A stretch of DNA of 64,000 bases from Bacteroidia bacterium 43-41. Lineage in GTDB: Bacteria > Bacteroidota > Bacteroidia > Bacteroidales > Dysgonomonadaceae. The DNA lies in NCBI GenBank assembly GCA_001898165.1, contig MKTD01000026.1, positions 62,001-126,000 on the forward strand, in the 5' to 3' direction. Shown here in pieces: positions 19,605-27,536 of this stretch; the first letter of the stretch is position 1, and the number at the start of each line of letters is the position of its first letter. A program made the translations under genes and the position numbers. The notes beneath the pieces are model-generated. The model made no database searches. It was not told the origin of the DNA and worked only from the letters and a program-made list of their open reading frames with translations.

Positions 19605-21665
19605 ATGAACCGGAAGTCAAAAAGAAAATTCAGACTAAGAACCCGTTTTTTTGTACCTGCTATTTTCATACTGGCAATTGCACTTGTCACTTTGTTGTTT
19701 CCCCGGCAAGGAGATTTCAAGTATTCGTTCAGCGAAGGAAGGCCCTGGCAGTATGGACTTTTGACTGCTCCGTTCGATTTTCCTGTTTATAAACCTGCGG
19801 ATCAACTGAAAACCGAACAAGACAGTATCCTGCGTTTTTACGAACCGTATTACACCATCGACGAGAATATTGAAAAAAACGCGATGGCCGAATTTGATGC
19901 CGATGTCAACCTGAACACGAAACTAAAAAGCCTGCCTCCTGCTTATATTCTCTATCTGAGAAACAGTTTGCAGAAGATATATCAGTCGGGTATCATGCGT
20001 TCGGAGGATTACGACAAGGTCTTCATTTCCGAAACGCAATCTATGCGGTTAAGAAAGGGGAATTTAGCCGAATCAAAAAGCGTGGAAACGTTCAACACCA
20101 TTAAATCGGCCTATGAGCAACTTCTCCATAATACCCCCAAGAGTATGGACGCCGAAATGATACGGTCGGCAGACATCAATAAATATATTCGCGAAAATAT
20201 CGTGTACGATGCTTCCACATCCGAAAAAGCCAGGGAAGAGTTTATCCAGCAGGTATCCCCCTCTACAGGGATGGTGCAGGCAGGACAGCGCATTATAGAT
20301 CAGGGAGAGATAGTAAGCCCTCAAACTTACAAGGTATTGAATTCGTTAAAACGAGTGACGGAAGAGCGAAGCGGGAGAACCGGCAACAACGGATGGACGA
20401 TTTTCGGACAACTCCTACTTGTAACCCTCCTGTTCGGGGCATTTTACGCATACCTGCTTTTCTTCAGGCCACACGAATACAGGAACAGGCAGCACGTCAT
20501 GTTTATGGTTCTGCTGATCACCTCTTTTGTAGCTCTAACGGCAATTACCAGCCAACTTGACCTTTTCAACGTATATATTATCCCGTATGCCATAGTCACC
20601 ATCCTGATAAGGACGTTTATCGACTCCCGCACGGCATTGTTTGCAAGTTTGATTACCATTATCTTAAGCTCGCTGATGGTTCCGTTCCCGTTCGAGTTTG
20701 TGGTTATACAGATTGCGGTTGCCATGGTATCGATATTTATGTTGAAAGAGCTCTCGGAACGCTATCAGCTAATACGCAGTTCATTCTTTATCCTGCTTGC
20801 CTACAGCTTAATGTATATCGGGTTGGTCATGCATCAGGAAGGGAATATCAACAAGATTGACCCGGTTATATTTCTCTATTTCTTCATCAATTTCATTTTT
20901 ATATTGTTCTCCTATTCCCTGGTATATCTCATCGAAAAATCTTTCGGATTCATATCGGGAGTAAGCCTTATCGAATTGTCGAACATCAATAAACCGATAT
21001 TGAAAGAACTGTCCGAAAAAGCGCCGGGAACTTTTCAGCATTCACTGCAAGTTTCAAACCTGGGCATGGCGGCTGCAATAAAAATAGGAGCCAACGCTTC
21101 ATTAATAAGAACAGGAGCGTTGTATCACGATATCGGGAAGATGGTGAATCCTGCCTTCTTCACCGAAAATCAATCGCCGGGAATAAATCCGCACGCAGGG
21201 CTCCCCTTTGAGGAAAGTGCACGCATCATCATTAATCACGTGAGGGATGGAGTGAAATTAGCACAAAAAAATAACCTGCCGAAGCAGATTATAGATTTTA
21301 TTGAAACGCACCACGGGACCAGTATGCCTAAATACTTTTATATCTCCTGGAAAAATGCCAATCCCGGAAAAGAGATCAATGAAGACCTGTTCCGCTATCC
21401 CGGACCCGACCCTTTCTCGAAAGAAACGGCCATAATGATGATGGCCGATGCGGTGGAGGCTGCTTCAAGAAGCTTGCCCGAATACAACGAAGAGAGCATA
21501 CGAAACCTGGTGGATTCGCTCATCGATTCGCAAGTGACAGGAGGATACTTTAAACTCGCTCCCATCACTTTCCGCGATATTGCGGACATAAAAGAAGTTT
21601 TCCTGCAAAAGCTCCAGACCATTTATCATACGCGGATCGCGTATCCAAAGTTAGAGGCTGAGTAA
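19605..21665 (+). CDS. 7TM-HD family phosphodiesterase (PgpH-like)
   Basis: The 686-residue membrane protein has an N-terminal helix (about residues 14-30), a large periplasmic region, then seven hydrophobic helices (about 265-450, e.g. TIFGQLLLVTLLFGAFYAYLLFF), and a cytoplasmic HD domain with ALYHDIGKMVNPAFF, HAGLPFEESARIIINHVRDG and FIETHHGTSMPKYF. This is the architecture of PgpH, which hydrolyses the second messenger c-di-AMP. The HD metal ligands appear present. Substrate assignment rests on family knowledge. It lies 23 bp after gltX and converges on guaA with 6 bp between stops. Confidence 0.9.
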   Translation: MNRKSKRKFRLRTRFFVPAIFILAIALVTLLFPRQGDFKYSFSEGRPWQYGLLTAPFDFPVYKPADQLKTEQDSILRFYEPYYTIDENIEKNAMAEFDADVNLNTKLKSLPPAYILYLRNSLQKIYQSGIMRSEDYDKVFISETQSMRLRKGNLAESKSVETFNTIKSAYEQLLHNTPKSMDAEMIRSADINKYIRENIVYDASTSEKAREEFIQQVSPSTGMVQAGQRIIDQGEIVSPQTYKVLNSLKRVTEERSGRTGNNGWTIFGQLLLVTLLFGAFYAYLLFFRPHEYRNRQHVMFMVLLITSFVALTAITSQLDLFNVYIIPYAIVTILIRTFIDSRTALFASLITIILSSLMVPFPFEFVVIQIAVAMVSIFMLKELSERYQLIRSSFFILLAYSLMYIGLVMHQEGNINKIDPVIFLYFFINFIFILFSYSLVYLIEKSFGFISGVSLIELSNINKPILKELSEKAPGTFQHSLQVSNLGMAAAIKIGANASLIRTGALYHDIGKMVNPAFFTENQSPGINPHAGLPFEESARIIINHVRDGVKLAQKNNLPKQIIDFIETHHGTSMPKYFYISWKNANPGKEINEDLFRYPGPDPFSKETAIMMMADAVEAASRSLPEYNEESIRNLVDSLIDSQVTGGYFKLAPITFRDIADIKEVFLQKLQTIYHTRIAYPKLEAE

Positions 21666-21671
21666 CGGTTG

Positions 21672-23192
21672 CTACTCCCACTCAATTGTTGCCGGCGGTT
21701 TCGACGAGATATCGTACACCACGCGGTTCACGCCTTTTACTTTGTTGATTATCTCGTTCGATACTTTTGCCAGAAATTCGTAAGGCAGATGTGCCCAATC
21801 GGCCGTCATGGCATCGGTGGAAGTTACGGCACGCAAAGCGATGGTGTTCTCGTAAGTGCGTTCGTCACCCATTACGCCAACCGATTGTACCGGCAAAAGG
21901 ATGGCAGCCGCCTGCCAAACCTTGTCGTATAAACCTGCAGCGCGAAGATTCGAAATAAAAATATCATCGGCCTCCTGCGCGATGCGTACTTTTTCAGGCG
22001 TGATGTCACCCAGGATCCTGATTCCCAGTCCAGGCCCGGGGAACGGATGACGATAAACAAGATGCGGTTCCATCCCGAGTTCCAAGCCGATTTTTCGCAC
22101 TTCGTCCTTAAAAAGTAATTTCAACGGCTCACACAGTTTCAGGTTCATTTTTTCGGGAAGCCCCCCCACGTTGTGGTGGCTTTTGATAACGGTCCCGGTG
22201 ATGGAAAGCGACTCGATGATATCGGGATAAATAGTTCCCTGCGCCAGCCATTTTATATCTTTCAACTTATGCGCTTCTTCATCAAAGACATCAATAAATC
22301 CTTTGCCGATGATTTTACGTTTGCGTTCGGGGTCCGTCACCCCGGCAAGTTCACGATAAAAACGCCCGCGGGCATCTACACCGATAACGTTCAAGCCCAG
22401 ATGCTTGTAATTTTCGAGCACGGTTTCGAACTCGTTTTTACGCAATAAGCCGTGATTTACAAAAACAGAAGTCAGGTTCTTTCCGATGGCCTTGTTCAAC
22501 AAAACGGCCACTACCGAGGAGTCCACCCCGCCCGAAAGGGCCAGGATCACCTTATCGTCCTTCAATGTTTTTTTCAGATCGGCAACCGTCGCTTCAATGA
22601 ACGATGCCGGCGTCCAATCCTTCTTACATCCGCAGATGGTTAGAAAATTGTCAAGTATCCTGTTTCCCTGCTCCGTATGGAAGACCTCAGGGTGAAACTG
22701 CACACCCCAAGTTTGTTCGTTCCGCACTTTGTATGCAGCAATTTTAACCTCTTCGGTGGAAGCGATTACCAAAAAATCCTCAGGGATCTGTAAAATGGTA
22801 TCGCCATGCGACATCCACACCTGCGATTGCTGCGGCAGGTTTCCGAGCAGCAGATCGGCGGCATCTTTCACTTGCAGGCGCACCCGTCCATACTCGCGTG
22901 AAGCGCTCTTACCCACTTTTCCACCCGATGCTTGTGCTATCCATTGGGCGCCATAGCAAATTCCCAGCACCGGATAGTTACGCCGGATCTCACTTAAATC
23001 GGTTTTGAAAGCATGGTCATCGTTTACCGAAAACGGGCTTCCGGAAAGGATCACACCTTTTACCGATTCATCTCCGAAAGGGAATTTATTGAAAGGGACT
23101 ATTTCGCAATAGGTATTCAGTTCGCGCACACGGCGACCGATAAGCTGAGTGGTTTGGGAACCGAAATCGAGGATAATTATTTTTTCGTGCAT
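21672..23192 (-). CDS. guaA: GMP synthase (glutamine-hydrolysing)
   Basis: GuaA converts XMP to GMP using glutamine and ATP. Seen: the class I amidotransferase domain with [12 protein letters not shown] (nucleophile C79) and [14 protein letters not shown] (His/Glu of the triad), the ATP-pyrophosphatase PP-loop [15 protein letters not shown] (about residues 219-233), and the dimerisation/XMP-binding C-terminus ending [18 protein letters not shown]. The 506-residue length is normal. A -7 box and possible -33 box lie at 23248-23281 (minus strand), giving a leader of about 50 nt, but I see no purine riboswitch fold there. Confidence 0.97.
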   Translation of the reverse strand: MHEKIIILDFGSQTTQLIGRRVRELNTYCEIVPFNKFPFGDESVKGVILSGSPFSVNDDHAFKTDLSEIRRNYPVLGICYGAQWIAQASGGKVGKSASREYGRVRLQVKDAADLLLGNLPQQSQVWMSHGDTILQIPEDFLVIASTEEVKIAAYKVRNEQTWGVQFHPEVFHTEQGNRILDNFLTICGCKKDWTPASFIEATVADLKKTLKDDKVILALSGGVDSSVVAVLLNKAIGKNLTSVFVNHGLLRKNEFETVLENYKHLGLNVIGVDARGRFYRELAGVTDPERKRKIIGKGFIDVFDEEAHKLKDIKWLAQGTIYPDIIESLSITGTVIKSHHNVGGLPEKMNLKLCEPLKLLFKDEVRKIGLELGMEPHLVYRHPFPGPGLGIRILGDITPEKVRIAQEADDIFISNLRAAGLYDKVWQAAAILLPVQSVGVMGDERTYENTIALRAVTSTDAMTADWAHLPYEFLAKVSNEIINKVKGVNRVVYDISSKPPATIEWE

Positions 23193-23247
23193 ATAATTCT
23201 ATTGTTTCGCCGTTATCGGGGGGCGCTGTTTTTTTATTTTTGCGATA

Positions 23248-23281
23248 CAAAGATACAAAAAGTATGGAAAATATAGACAAA
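23248..23281 (-). promoter_or_regulatory. Promoter of guaA
   Basis: On the minus strand, TATCTTTG (23255-23248) is an exact -7 match, with TTTG at 23281-23278 upstream and a 22-nt spacer. The guaA ATG is 55 nt downstream. Confidence 0.5.
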
Positions 23282-23340
23282 GCATCGGCATAAGCCAGGA
23301 AAATTCAAACAAAGGAATATTTTTTTACAAATTATTTTCC

Positions 23341-23348
23341 TATCTTTG
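23341..23348 (+). promoter_or_regulatory. -7 box upstream of the TPR/PD40 gene
   Basis: TATCTTTG, an exact TAnnTTTG match, 22 nt before the ATG at 23371. Confidence 0.45.
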
Positions 23349-23370
23349 AAAATTATATTTCAGACTGATA

Positions 23371-24795
23371 ATGAAAGTAGACCACCTGTTGTTTGCATTA
23401 ATTCTTTTAATCATTCCCTCCTTTTCGATGGGGCAATCGGTTGATGATGCAAAAAAATGGTATCTGGAAGGGAATTTCAGACAAGCAAAACCTGTTTTTG
23501 AAGCCGAATATCAGGTTAATCCCAACAATGCACCGCTTAATCAATGGCTAGGTGTAATCGCATTTACCGAAGGCGATTATCCAAAAGCTCAAAAACACCT
23601 CGAGTTTGCTTCGCAGAAGAGAATTCCAGAATCGTACCTTTACTTAGGGCGGCTTTACGCCAACATGTACCGGTTTGCCGATGCCGACAAGGAGTTCGCC
23701 AAATACGAAAAAGCCAACCGGAGAAATAAAGAAGCGCTTGCCCAGCTCGCCACACACCGGGAATATGCCGATAAGCTGAAACGGCTGATCAACCGCACCG
23801 AAGATATTCAGATTATTGACAGTCTGGTTGTCCCGAAATCCGATTTTCTCTCGGCCTATAAACTGAGTGCATCCGCTGGTTCGTTGCAACCGATGAGTCG
23901 TTTTTTCCGGAATCAGCCCAACAATAATCAGGTGCTTTTCCTTAACGAGCGCCAGGATAAAATTTATTATCCGCAAAACGATTCGGGTTCGGTTCTTGGA
24001 AGCAGCCTCTATACCATGGAAAAGTTGATGGACACCTTCGGCAACGAAAAACGGCTATCGGAGTCCGTCAATCAAAACGGGGATCAGGCTTATCCGTTTG
24101 TGATGCCCGATGGCCTTACCCTCTATTTCTCGTCCACAGGACACGGTTCGCTGGGTGGATACGACCTGTTCGTCACCCGATACAACCTTGCCACCAATAC
24201 GTACCTCACGCCCAATCAGCTGAACATGCCGTTCAACTCGCCATTCAACGATTATATGATGGCGATCGACGAAGAGAAAGGTATCGGCTGGTTTGCCAGT
24301 GACCGGTTTCAACCGAAAGATTCAGTTTGTGTTTACACGTTTATACCCTCATCCGAAGTAACCCTGCTGGAAAGCGAAGATGAGCCGCACCTAGCCAACC
24401 GGGCTAAAATATCATCAATAAAAGATTCCTGGAAGCCGAATGTTGATTATGCGGCACTGCTGCAACGTTCGCACGCGACAATTGCTCCGCAAGAGGCTGC
24501 GCAAAGAAGAGATTTTACGTTTGTTATTAACGACGAAAAAACATATTACACCTTGTCCGATTTTAAAAACAAAGTGGCCCGATCGCTCTATTATCAAGCT
24601 ACCCAGTTGGAAAACAAATTAGAACGCCTCGAAAGCGACCTGTCGGAAAAGCGCAACCAGATAGCCAGCAGTTCCAACACCTCCTCGTCAGGAGCAACCA
24701 TTCTGGATCTTGAGAAGGAATGCGAAAATGTTTTCAAAGAGATAGAATCGTTGAAGTTCCGGGCGCGGAACGAAGAGATCAGAAACAGTTTTTAA
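23371..24795 (+). CDS. Exported TPR and PD40 (WD40-like) repeat protein
   Basis: The 474-residue protein has a signal peptide (LLFALILLIIPSFSMGQ), then TPR-like helices (DDAKKWYLEGNFRQAKPVFEAEY, GDYPKAQKHLEFASQ, YLYLGRLYANMYRFADADKEF; about residues 22-130). A beta-propeller-like region follows with the PD40 signature AYPFVMPDGLTLYFSSTGHGSLGGYDLF and a second blade FNDYMMAIDEEKGIGWFASDR. A C-terminal coiled coil spans about residues 420-470. In Bacteroidetes this combination is found in OmpA-like and PorE-like envelope proteins, but no OmpA domain is present here. Function is unknown; a periplasmic scaffold role is inferred. nfeD follows 11 bp downstream. Confidence 0.8.
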   Translation: MKVDHLLFALILLIIPSFSMGQSVDDAKKWYLEGNFRQAKPVFEAEYQVNPNNAPLNQWLGVIAFTEGDYPKAQKHLEFASQKRIPESYLYLGRLYANMYRFADADKEFAKYEKANRRNKEALAQLATHREYADKLKRLINRTEDIQIIDSLVVPKSDFLSAYKLSASAGSLQPMSRFFRNQPNNNQVLFLNERQDKIYYPQNDSGSVLGSSLYTMEKLMDTFGNEKRLSESVNQNGDQAYPFVMPDGLTLYFSSTGHGSLGGYDLFVTRYNLATNTYLTPNQLNMPFNSPFNDYMMAIDEEKGIGWFASDRFQPKDSVCVYTFIPSSEVTLLESEDEPHLANRAKISSIKDSWKPNVDYAALLQRSHATIAPQEAAQRRDFTFVINDEKTYYTLSDFKNKVARSLYYQATQLENKLERLESDLSEKRNQIASSSNTSSSGATILDLEKECENVFKEIESLKFRARNEEIRNSF

Positions 24796-24806
24796 TTCTA
24801 TGAATC

Positions 24807-25295
24807 ATGACTTTCAATTTAATTATTGTTGGCGCCTTAATAGTTTTGGGAATTCTGTTGCTTCTCATCGAATTTTTTCTATTACCGGGAATCAGCATTG
24901 CCGGAGTAGGCGGAGCCATTTTTATGGTAGGCGGCATAATCTATTCCTACATCTACTTAGGGCCTGCGGCCGGCAACATCACACTAGCCCTTTCGTTGAT
25001 TTTGCTTGCGGCGTCATTTGTGTGGCTGCTGAAATCAAAATCATTGCGGAAGATAGCGCTCACCGCGGATATTCATGAAACGGTGGACAACAGCGACCTG
25101 AAACGTCTTCAGCCCGGAGACACAGGAGTGACGGTTTCCCGTCTGAATCCTATCGGGAAAGTGATGATAAACGATATTACGGTCGAAGGTAAATCTTTCG
25201 ATGGGGAGTTTATCGACGAAGATGTCGAAATTGAGGTAGTCAAGGTAGAAACATATAATGTGTTGGTTAGAAAGAGAACAAAGATACAAGAATAA
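24807..25295 (+). CDS. NfeD-like membrane protein
   Basis: The 162-residue protein has an N-terminal hydrophobic region with about four short helices (FNLIIVGALIVLGILLLLIEFFLLPG, IAGVGGAIFMVGGIIYSYIYLG, ITLALSLILLAASFVWLL) and a C-terminal OB-fold (LQPGDTGVTVSRLNPIGKVMINDITVEGKSFDGEFIDEDVEIEVVKVETYNVLVRK). This is the short, protease-less NfeD form, usually paired with flotillin, and floA indeed follows. The last six residues before the stop (RTKIQE) are encoded by degenerate units of the heptanucleotide repeat that begins just downstream, so the C-terminus has been reshaped by the repeat. The start at ATG 24807 gives MTFNLIIVG. Confidence 0.88.
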   Translation: MTFNLIIVGALIVLGILLLLIEFFLLPGISIAGVGGAIFMVGGIIYSYIYLGPAAGNITLALSLILLAASFVWLLKSKSLRKIALTADIHETVDNSDLKRLQPGDTGVTVSRLNPIGKVMINDITVEGKSFDGEFIDEDVEIEVVKVETYNVLVRKRTKIQE

Positions 25296-25302
25296 AGATA
25301 CA

Positions 25303-25435
25303 AGAACAAAGAACAAAGAACAAAGAACAAAGAACAAAGAACAAAGAACAAAGAACAAAGAACAAAGAACAAAGAACAAAGAACAAAGAACAAAGAACAA
25401 AGAACAAAGAGCAAAGAGCAAAGAACAAAGAGCAA
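25303..25435 (+). repeat. Heptanucleotide tandem repeat (AGAACAA, 19 units) between nfeD and floA
   Basis: Fifteen perfect AGAACAA units run from 25303 to 25407. Four more units follow to 25435, three of them changed to AGAGCAA (units at 25408, 25415, 25429). Degenerate related units extend upstream to about 25274, into the nfeD 3' end. The run is purine-rich on the plus strand. Because the period is 7, all three frames stay open on the minus strand as Leu/Phe/Cys/Ser-rich nonsense. The array lies 8 to 140 nt after the nfeD stop and ends about 95 nt before floA. Confidence 0.97.
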
Positions 25436-25530
25436 AGACGGGAGAACTAAAAGCTAAAAACTAAAAAAATTTCACTTTGAACTCTGAACATTAAACTTTA
25501 AAAAACGTTGAATATCAAATAAACTAAATT

Positions 25531-26523
25531 ATGGAACTAACTTTCCCCCTGATCATTATCATTGCAATAATTGTAATTTTTGTATTGGTCTTTTTCCACT
25601 ATGTACCTTTTTTCCTGTGGATTAACGCACTATCGGCAAATGTCCGCATTTCGCTTGTCCAACTTTTTTTGATGCGTTTGCGCCGGGTTCCGCCTCACAC
25701 CATCGTTTATGCTATGATTGAAGCTCACAAGGCCGGATTGAAAAACGTTACCCGGGACAACCTGGAAGCGCATTACCTGGCCGGAGGACACGTGGAACAG
25801 GTGGTCCATGCGCTCGTTTCCGCATCAAAGGCCAATATTGATCTGCCTTTCCAGATGGCCACCGCCATTGATCTTGCAGGTCGCGATGTACTGGAGGCCG
25901 TAAGAATGTCGGTAAACCCAAAGGTGATTGACACGCCTCCGGTTTCAGCTGTTGCTATCGATGGTATCCAGTTGATTGCCAAAGCGCGCGTCACGGTTCG
26001 TGCCAACATCAGGCAGCTTGTGGGCGGCGCCGGCGAGGAGACTATTCTTGCCCGCGTAGGTGAAGGGATCGTATCGTCCATCGGTTCCGCCGCATCGCAC
26101 AAATCGGTACTCGAAAATCCCGATTCCATCTCGAAGCTTGTGTTGAGAAAAGGATTGGATGCAGGCACAGCATTTGAAATACTCTCCATTGACATTGCGG
26201 ATATCGATATAGGTAAAAATATCGGCGCCGTCCTGCAAATGGATCAGGCGCAGGCCGACAAGAATATCGCCCAGGCCCGTGCCGAAGAGCGTCGCGCCAT
26301 GGCCATCGCCCTGGAACAGGAAATGAAAGCCAAAGCCCAGGAAGCCCGTGCGAAAGTGATTGAAGCCGAAGCCGAAGTCCCTAAAGCCATGGCCGAAGCG
26401 TTCCGCAGTGGGAACATGGGTGTTATGGATTTCTACCGGATGAAGAACATACAGTCGGATACCGATATGCGCGACGCCATTGCCAAACCACAAGGCGGAG
26501 CGAAAGAGGAGAATTCTAAATAG
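25531..26523 (+). CDS. floA: Flotillin-like protein FloA
   Basis: FloA forms membrane-associated oligomers (functional membrane microdomains). The 330-residue length and sequence match the UPF0365/FloA family: N-terminal membrane hairpin ([26 protein letters not shown]), SPFH domain with [25 protein letters not shown] and [42 protein letters not shown], and a C-terminal Ala/Glu-rich coiled coil ([35 protein letters not shown]). It is paired with nfeD across the heptanucleotide repeat. A nucleoside phosphorylase gene follows after 8 bp. The floA promoter is not clear; TCACTTTG near 25473 is one base off the -7 consensus. Confidence 0.95.
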   Translation: MELTFPLIIIIAIIVIFVLVFFHYVPFFLWINALSANVRISLVQLFLMRLRRVPPHTIVYAMIEAHKAGLKNVTRDNLEAHYLAGGHVEQVVHALVSASKANIDLPFQMATAIDLAGRDVLEAVRMSVNPKVIDTPPVSAVAIDGIQLIAKARVTVRANIRQLVGGAGEETILARVGEGIVSSIGSAASHKSVLENPDSISKLVLRKGLDAGTAFEILSIDIADIDIGKNIGAVLQMDQAQADKNIAQARAEERRAMAIALEQEMKAKAQEARAKVIEAEAEVPKAMAEAFRSGNMGVMDFYRMKNIQSDTDMRDAIAKPQGGAKEENSK

Positions 26524-26531
26524 CTTGTTGT

Positions 26532-27398
26532 ATGAGAATTATCCCGGATTCAGAATTTATTATCAATCCCGATGGCAGTGCATTTCATCTTCACGTTAAG
26601 CCGGAACAACTTTCGGACAAGATTGTGATGATGGGAGATCCTGATCGTGTAACAATGACCGCTTCTTTTTTCGACAGTATCGAGTGCGACGTACGGAGCC
26701 GGGAGTTCCATACGGTTACAGGAATGTACAAAGGGAAACGCCTCACCGCACTTTCACACGGAATCGGAACCGACAACATAGATATTGTGGTGACGGAACT
26801 GGATGCTTTGGCCAACATCGATTTCCATTCACGAACGGTAAAACCGGAGTTCAGGCAACTGACGATGATCCGCGTAGGAACATCGGGCGGTATGCAACCG
26901 CACTGCCCCATCGGGTCGTATGTGGTTTCCGAAAAATCAATCGGCTTTGATGGATTGCTTCATTACTATGCCCATTCGCAGGAAGTGAGGGAAGAAGATT
27001 TTGAAGAAGCGTTTCAGAAACACGTGAACTGGTCGCCGTACCACTGCTCACCTTATGTGGTGAGCGCCGACGAAGAGTTGGTGGAGCGCATCGGATACGA
27101 CATGATTCGCGGCGTAACCATCTCCGCTATCGGGTTCTATGGCCCGCAAGGCCGACACGTGAGGCTTCCCCTCGCCGACCCCGAATTGAATGCAAGAATC
27201 GAATCGTTCCGCTACGACGGGCACTCCATCACCAATTACGAAATGGAAAGTTCGGCCATTGCAGGATTGGGCAAAATGATGGGACACAAGTGCATGACCG
27301 TTTGCGCCATTATTGCCAACCGGGTAGCATTGGAATCCAATGCCAATTATAAAGGGTCGATAGAAGATTTAATGAAAGTTGTACTGGAAAGAATCTAA
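26532..27398 (+). CDS. Nucleoside phosphorylase (uridine phosphorylase family)
   Basis: The 288-residue protein matches the NP-I family, which splits nucleosides with phosphate to a base and ribose-1-phosphate. Seen: VMMGDPDRVTMTASFFDS near the N-terminus (phosphate-binding GDPxR), ALSHGIGTDNIDIVVTEL, MIRVGTSGGMQPHCPIGSYVVSE (phosphate/ribose binding), and ITNYEMESSAIAGLGKMMGHKC (EMES ribose-binding Glu). These are closest to uridine phosphorylase, but the exact base is not certain. It follows floA by 8 bp. A nucleoside permease gene lies in the window at 34014, though far away and on the other strand. Confidence 0.88.
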   Translation: MRIIPDSEFIINPDGSAFHLHVKPEQLSDKIVMMGDPDRVTMTASFFDSIECDVRSREFHTVTGMYKGKRLTALSHGIGTDNIDIVVTELDALANIDFHSRTVKPEFRQLTMIRVGTSGGMQPHCPIGSYVVSEKSIGFDGLLHYYAHSQEVREEDFEEAFQKHVNWSPYHCSPYVVSADEELVERIGYDMIRGVTISAIGFYGPQGRHVRLPLADPELNARIESFRYDGHSITNYEMESSAIAGLGKMMGHKCMTVCAIIANRVALESNANYKGSIEDLMKVVLERI

Positions 27399-27536
27399 CC
27401 ATTTACTATTTACGAATAACTACTGTAAACAAAAAAATATTTTAGCTATTGCAGTACCTTCTTTGAAGACGATGAGAGCCAAAAATCGTAAATTGAAATA
27501 TTGAAATAAACCACAAAATTTAATTGACAATCAAAA

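Noticed and set aside
23193-23247. Purine riboswitch in the guaA leader
   Set aside because: The 55-nt leader is too short and lacks the conserved three-way junction sequences.
25041-25435. Long minus-strand open frames with Leu-Phe-Val-Leu-Cys-Ser repeats across the heptanucleotide array
   Set aside because: They are the unavoidable translation of a stop-free 7-nt repeat on the opposite strand, continue antisense through nfeD, and have no start context or homology.
25274-25437. CRISPR array
   Set aside because: The repeat unit is 7 nt with no spacers and no cas genes nearby; it is a simple tandem repeat.
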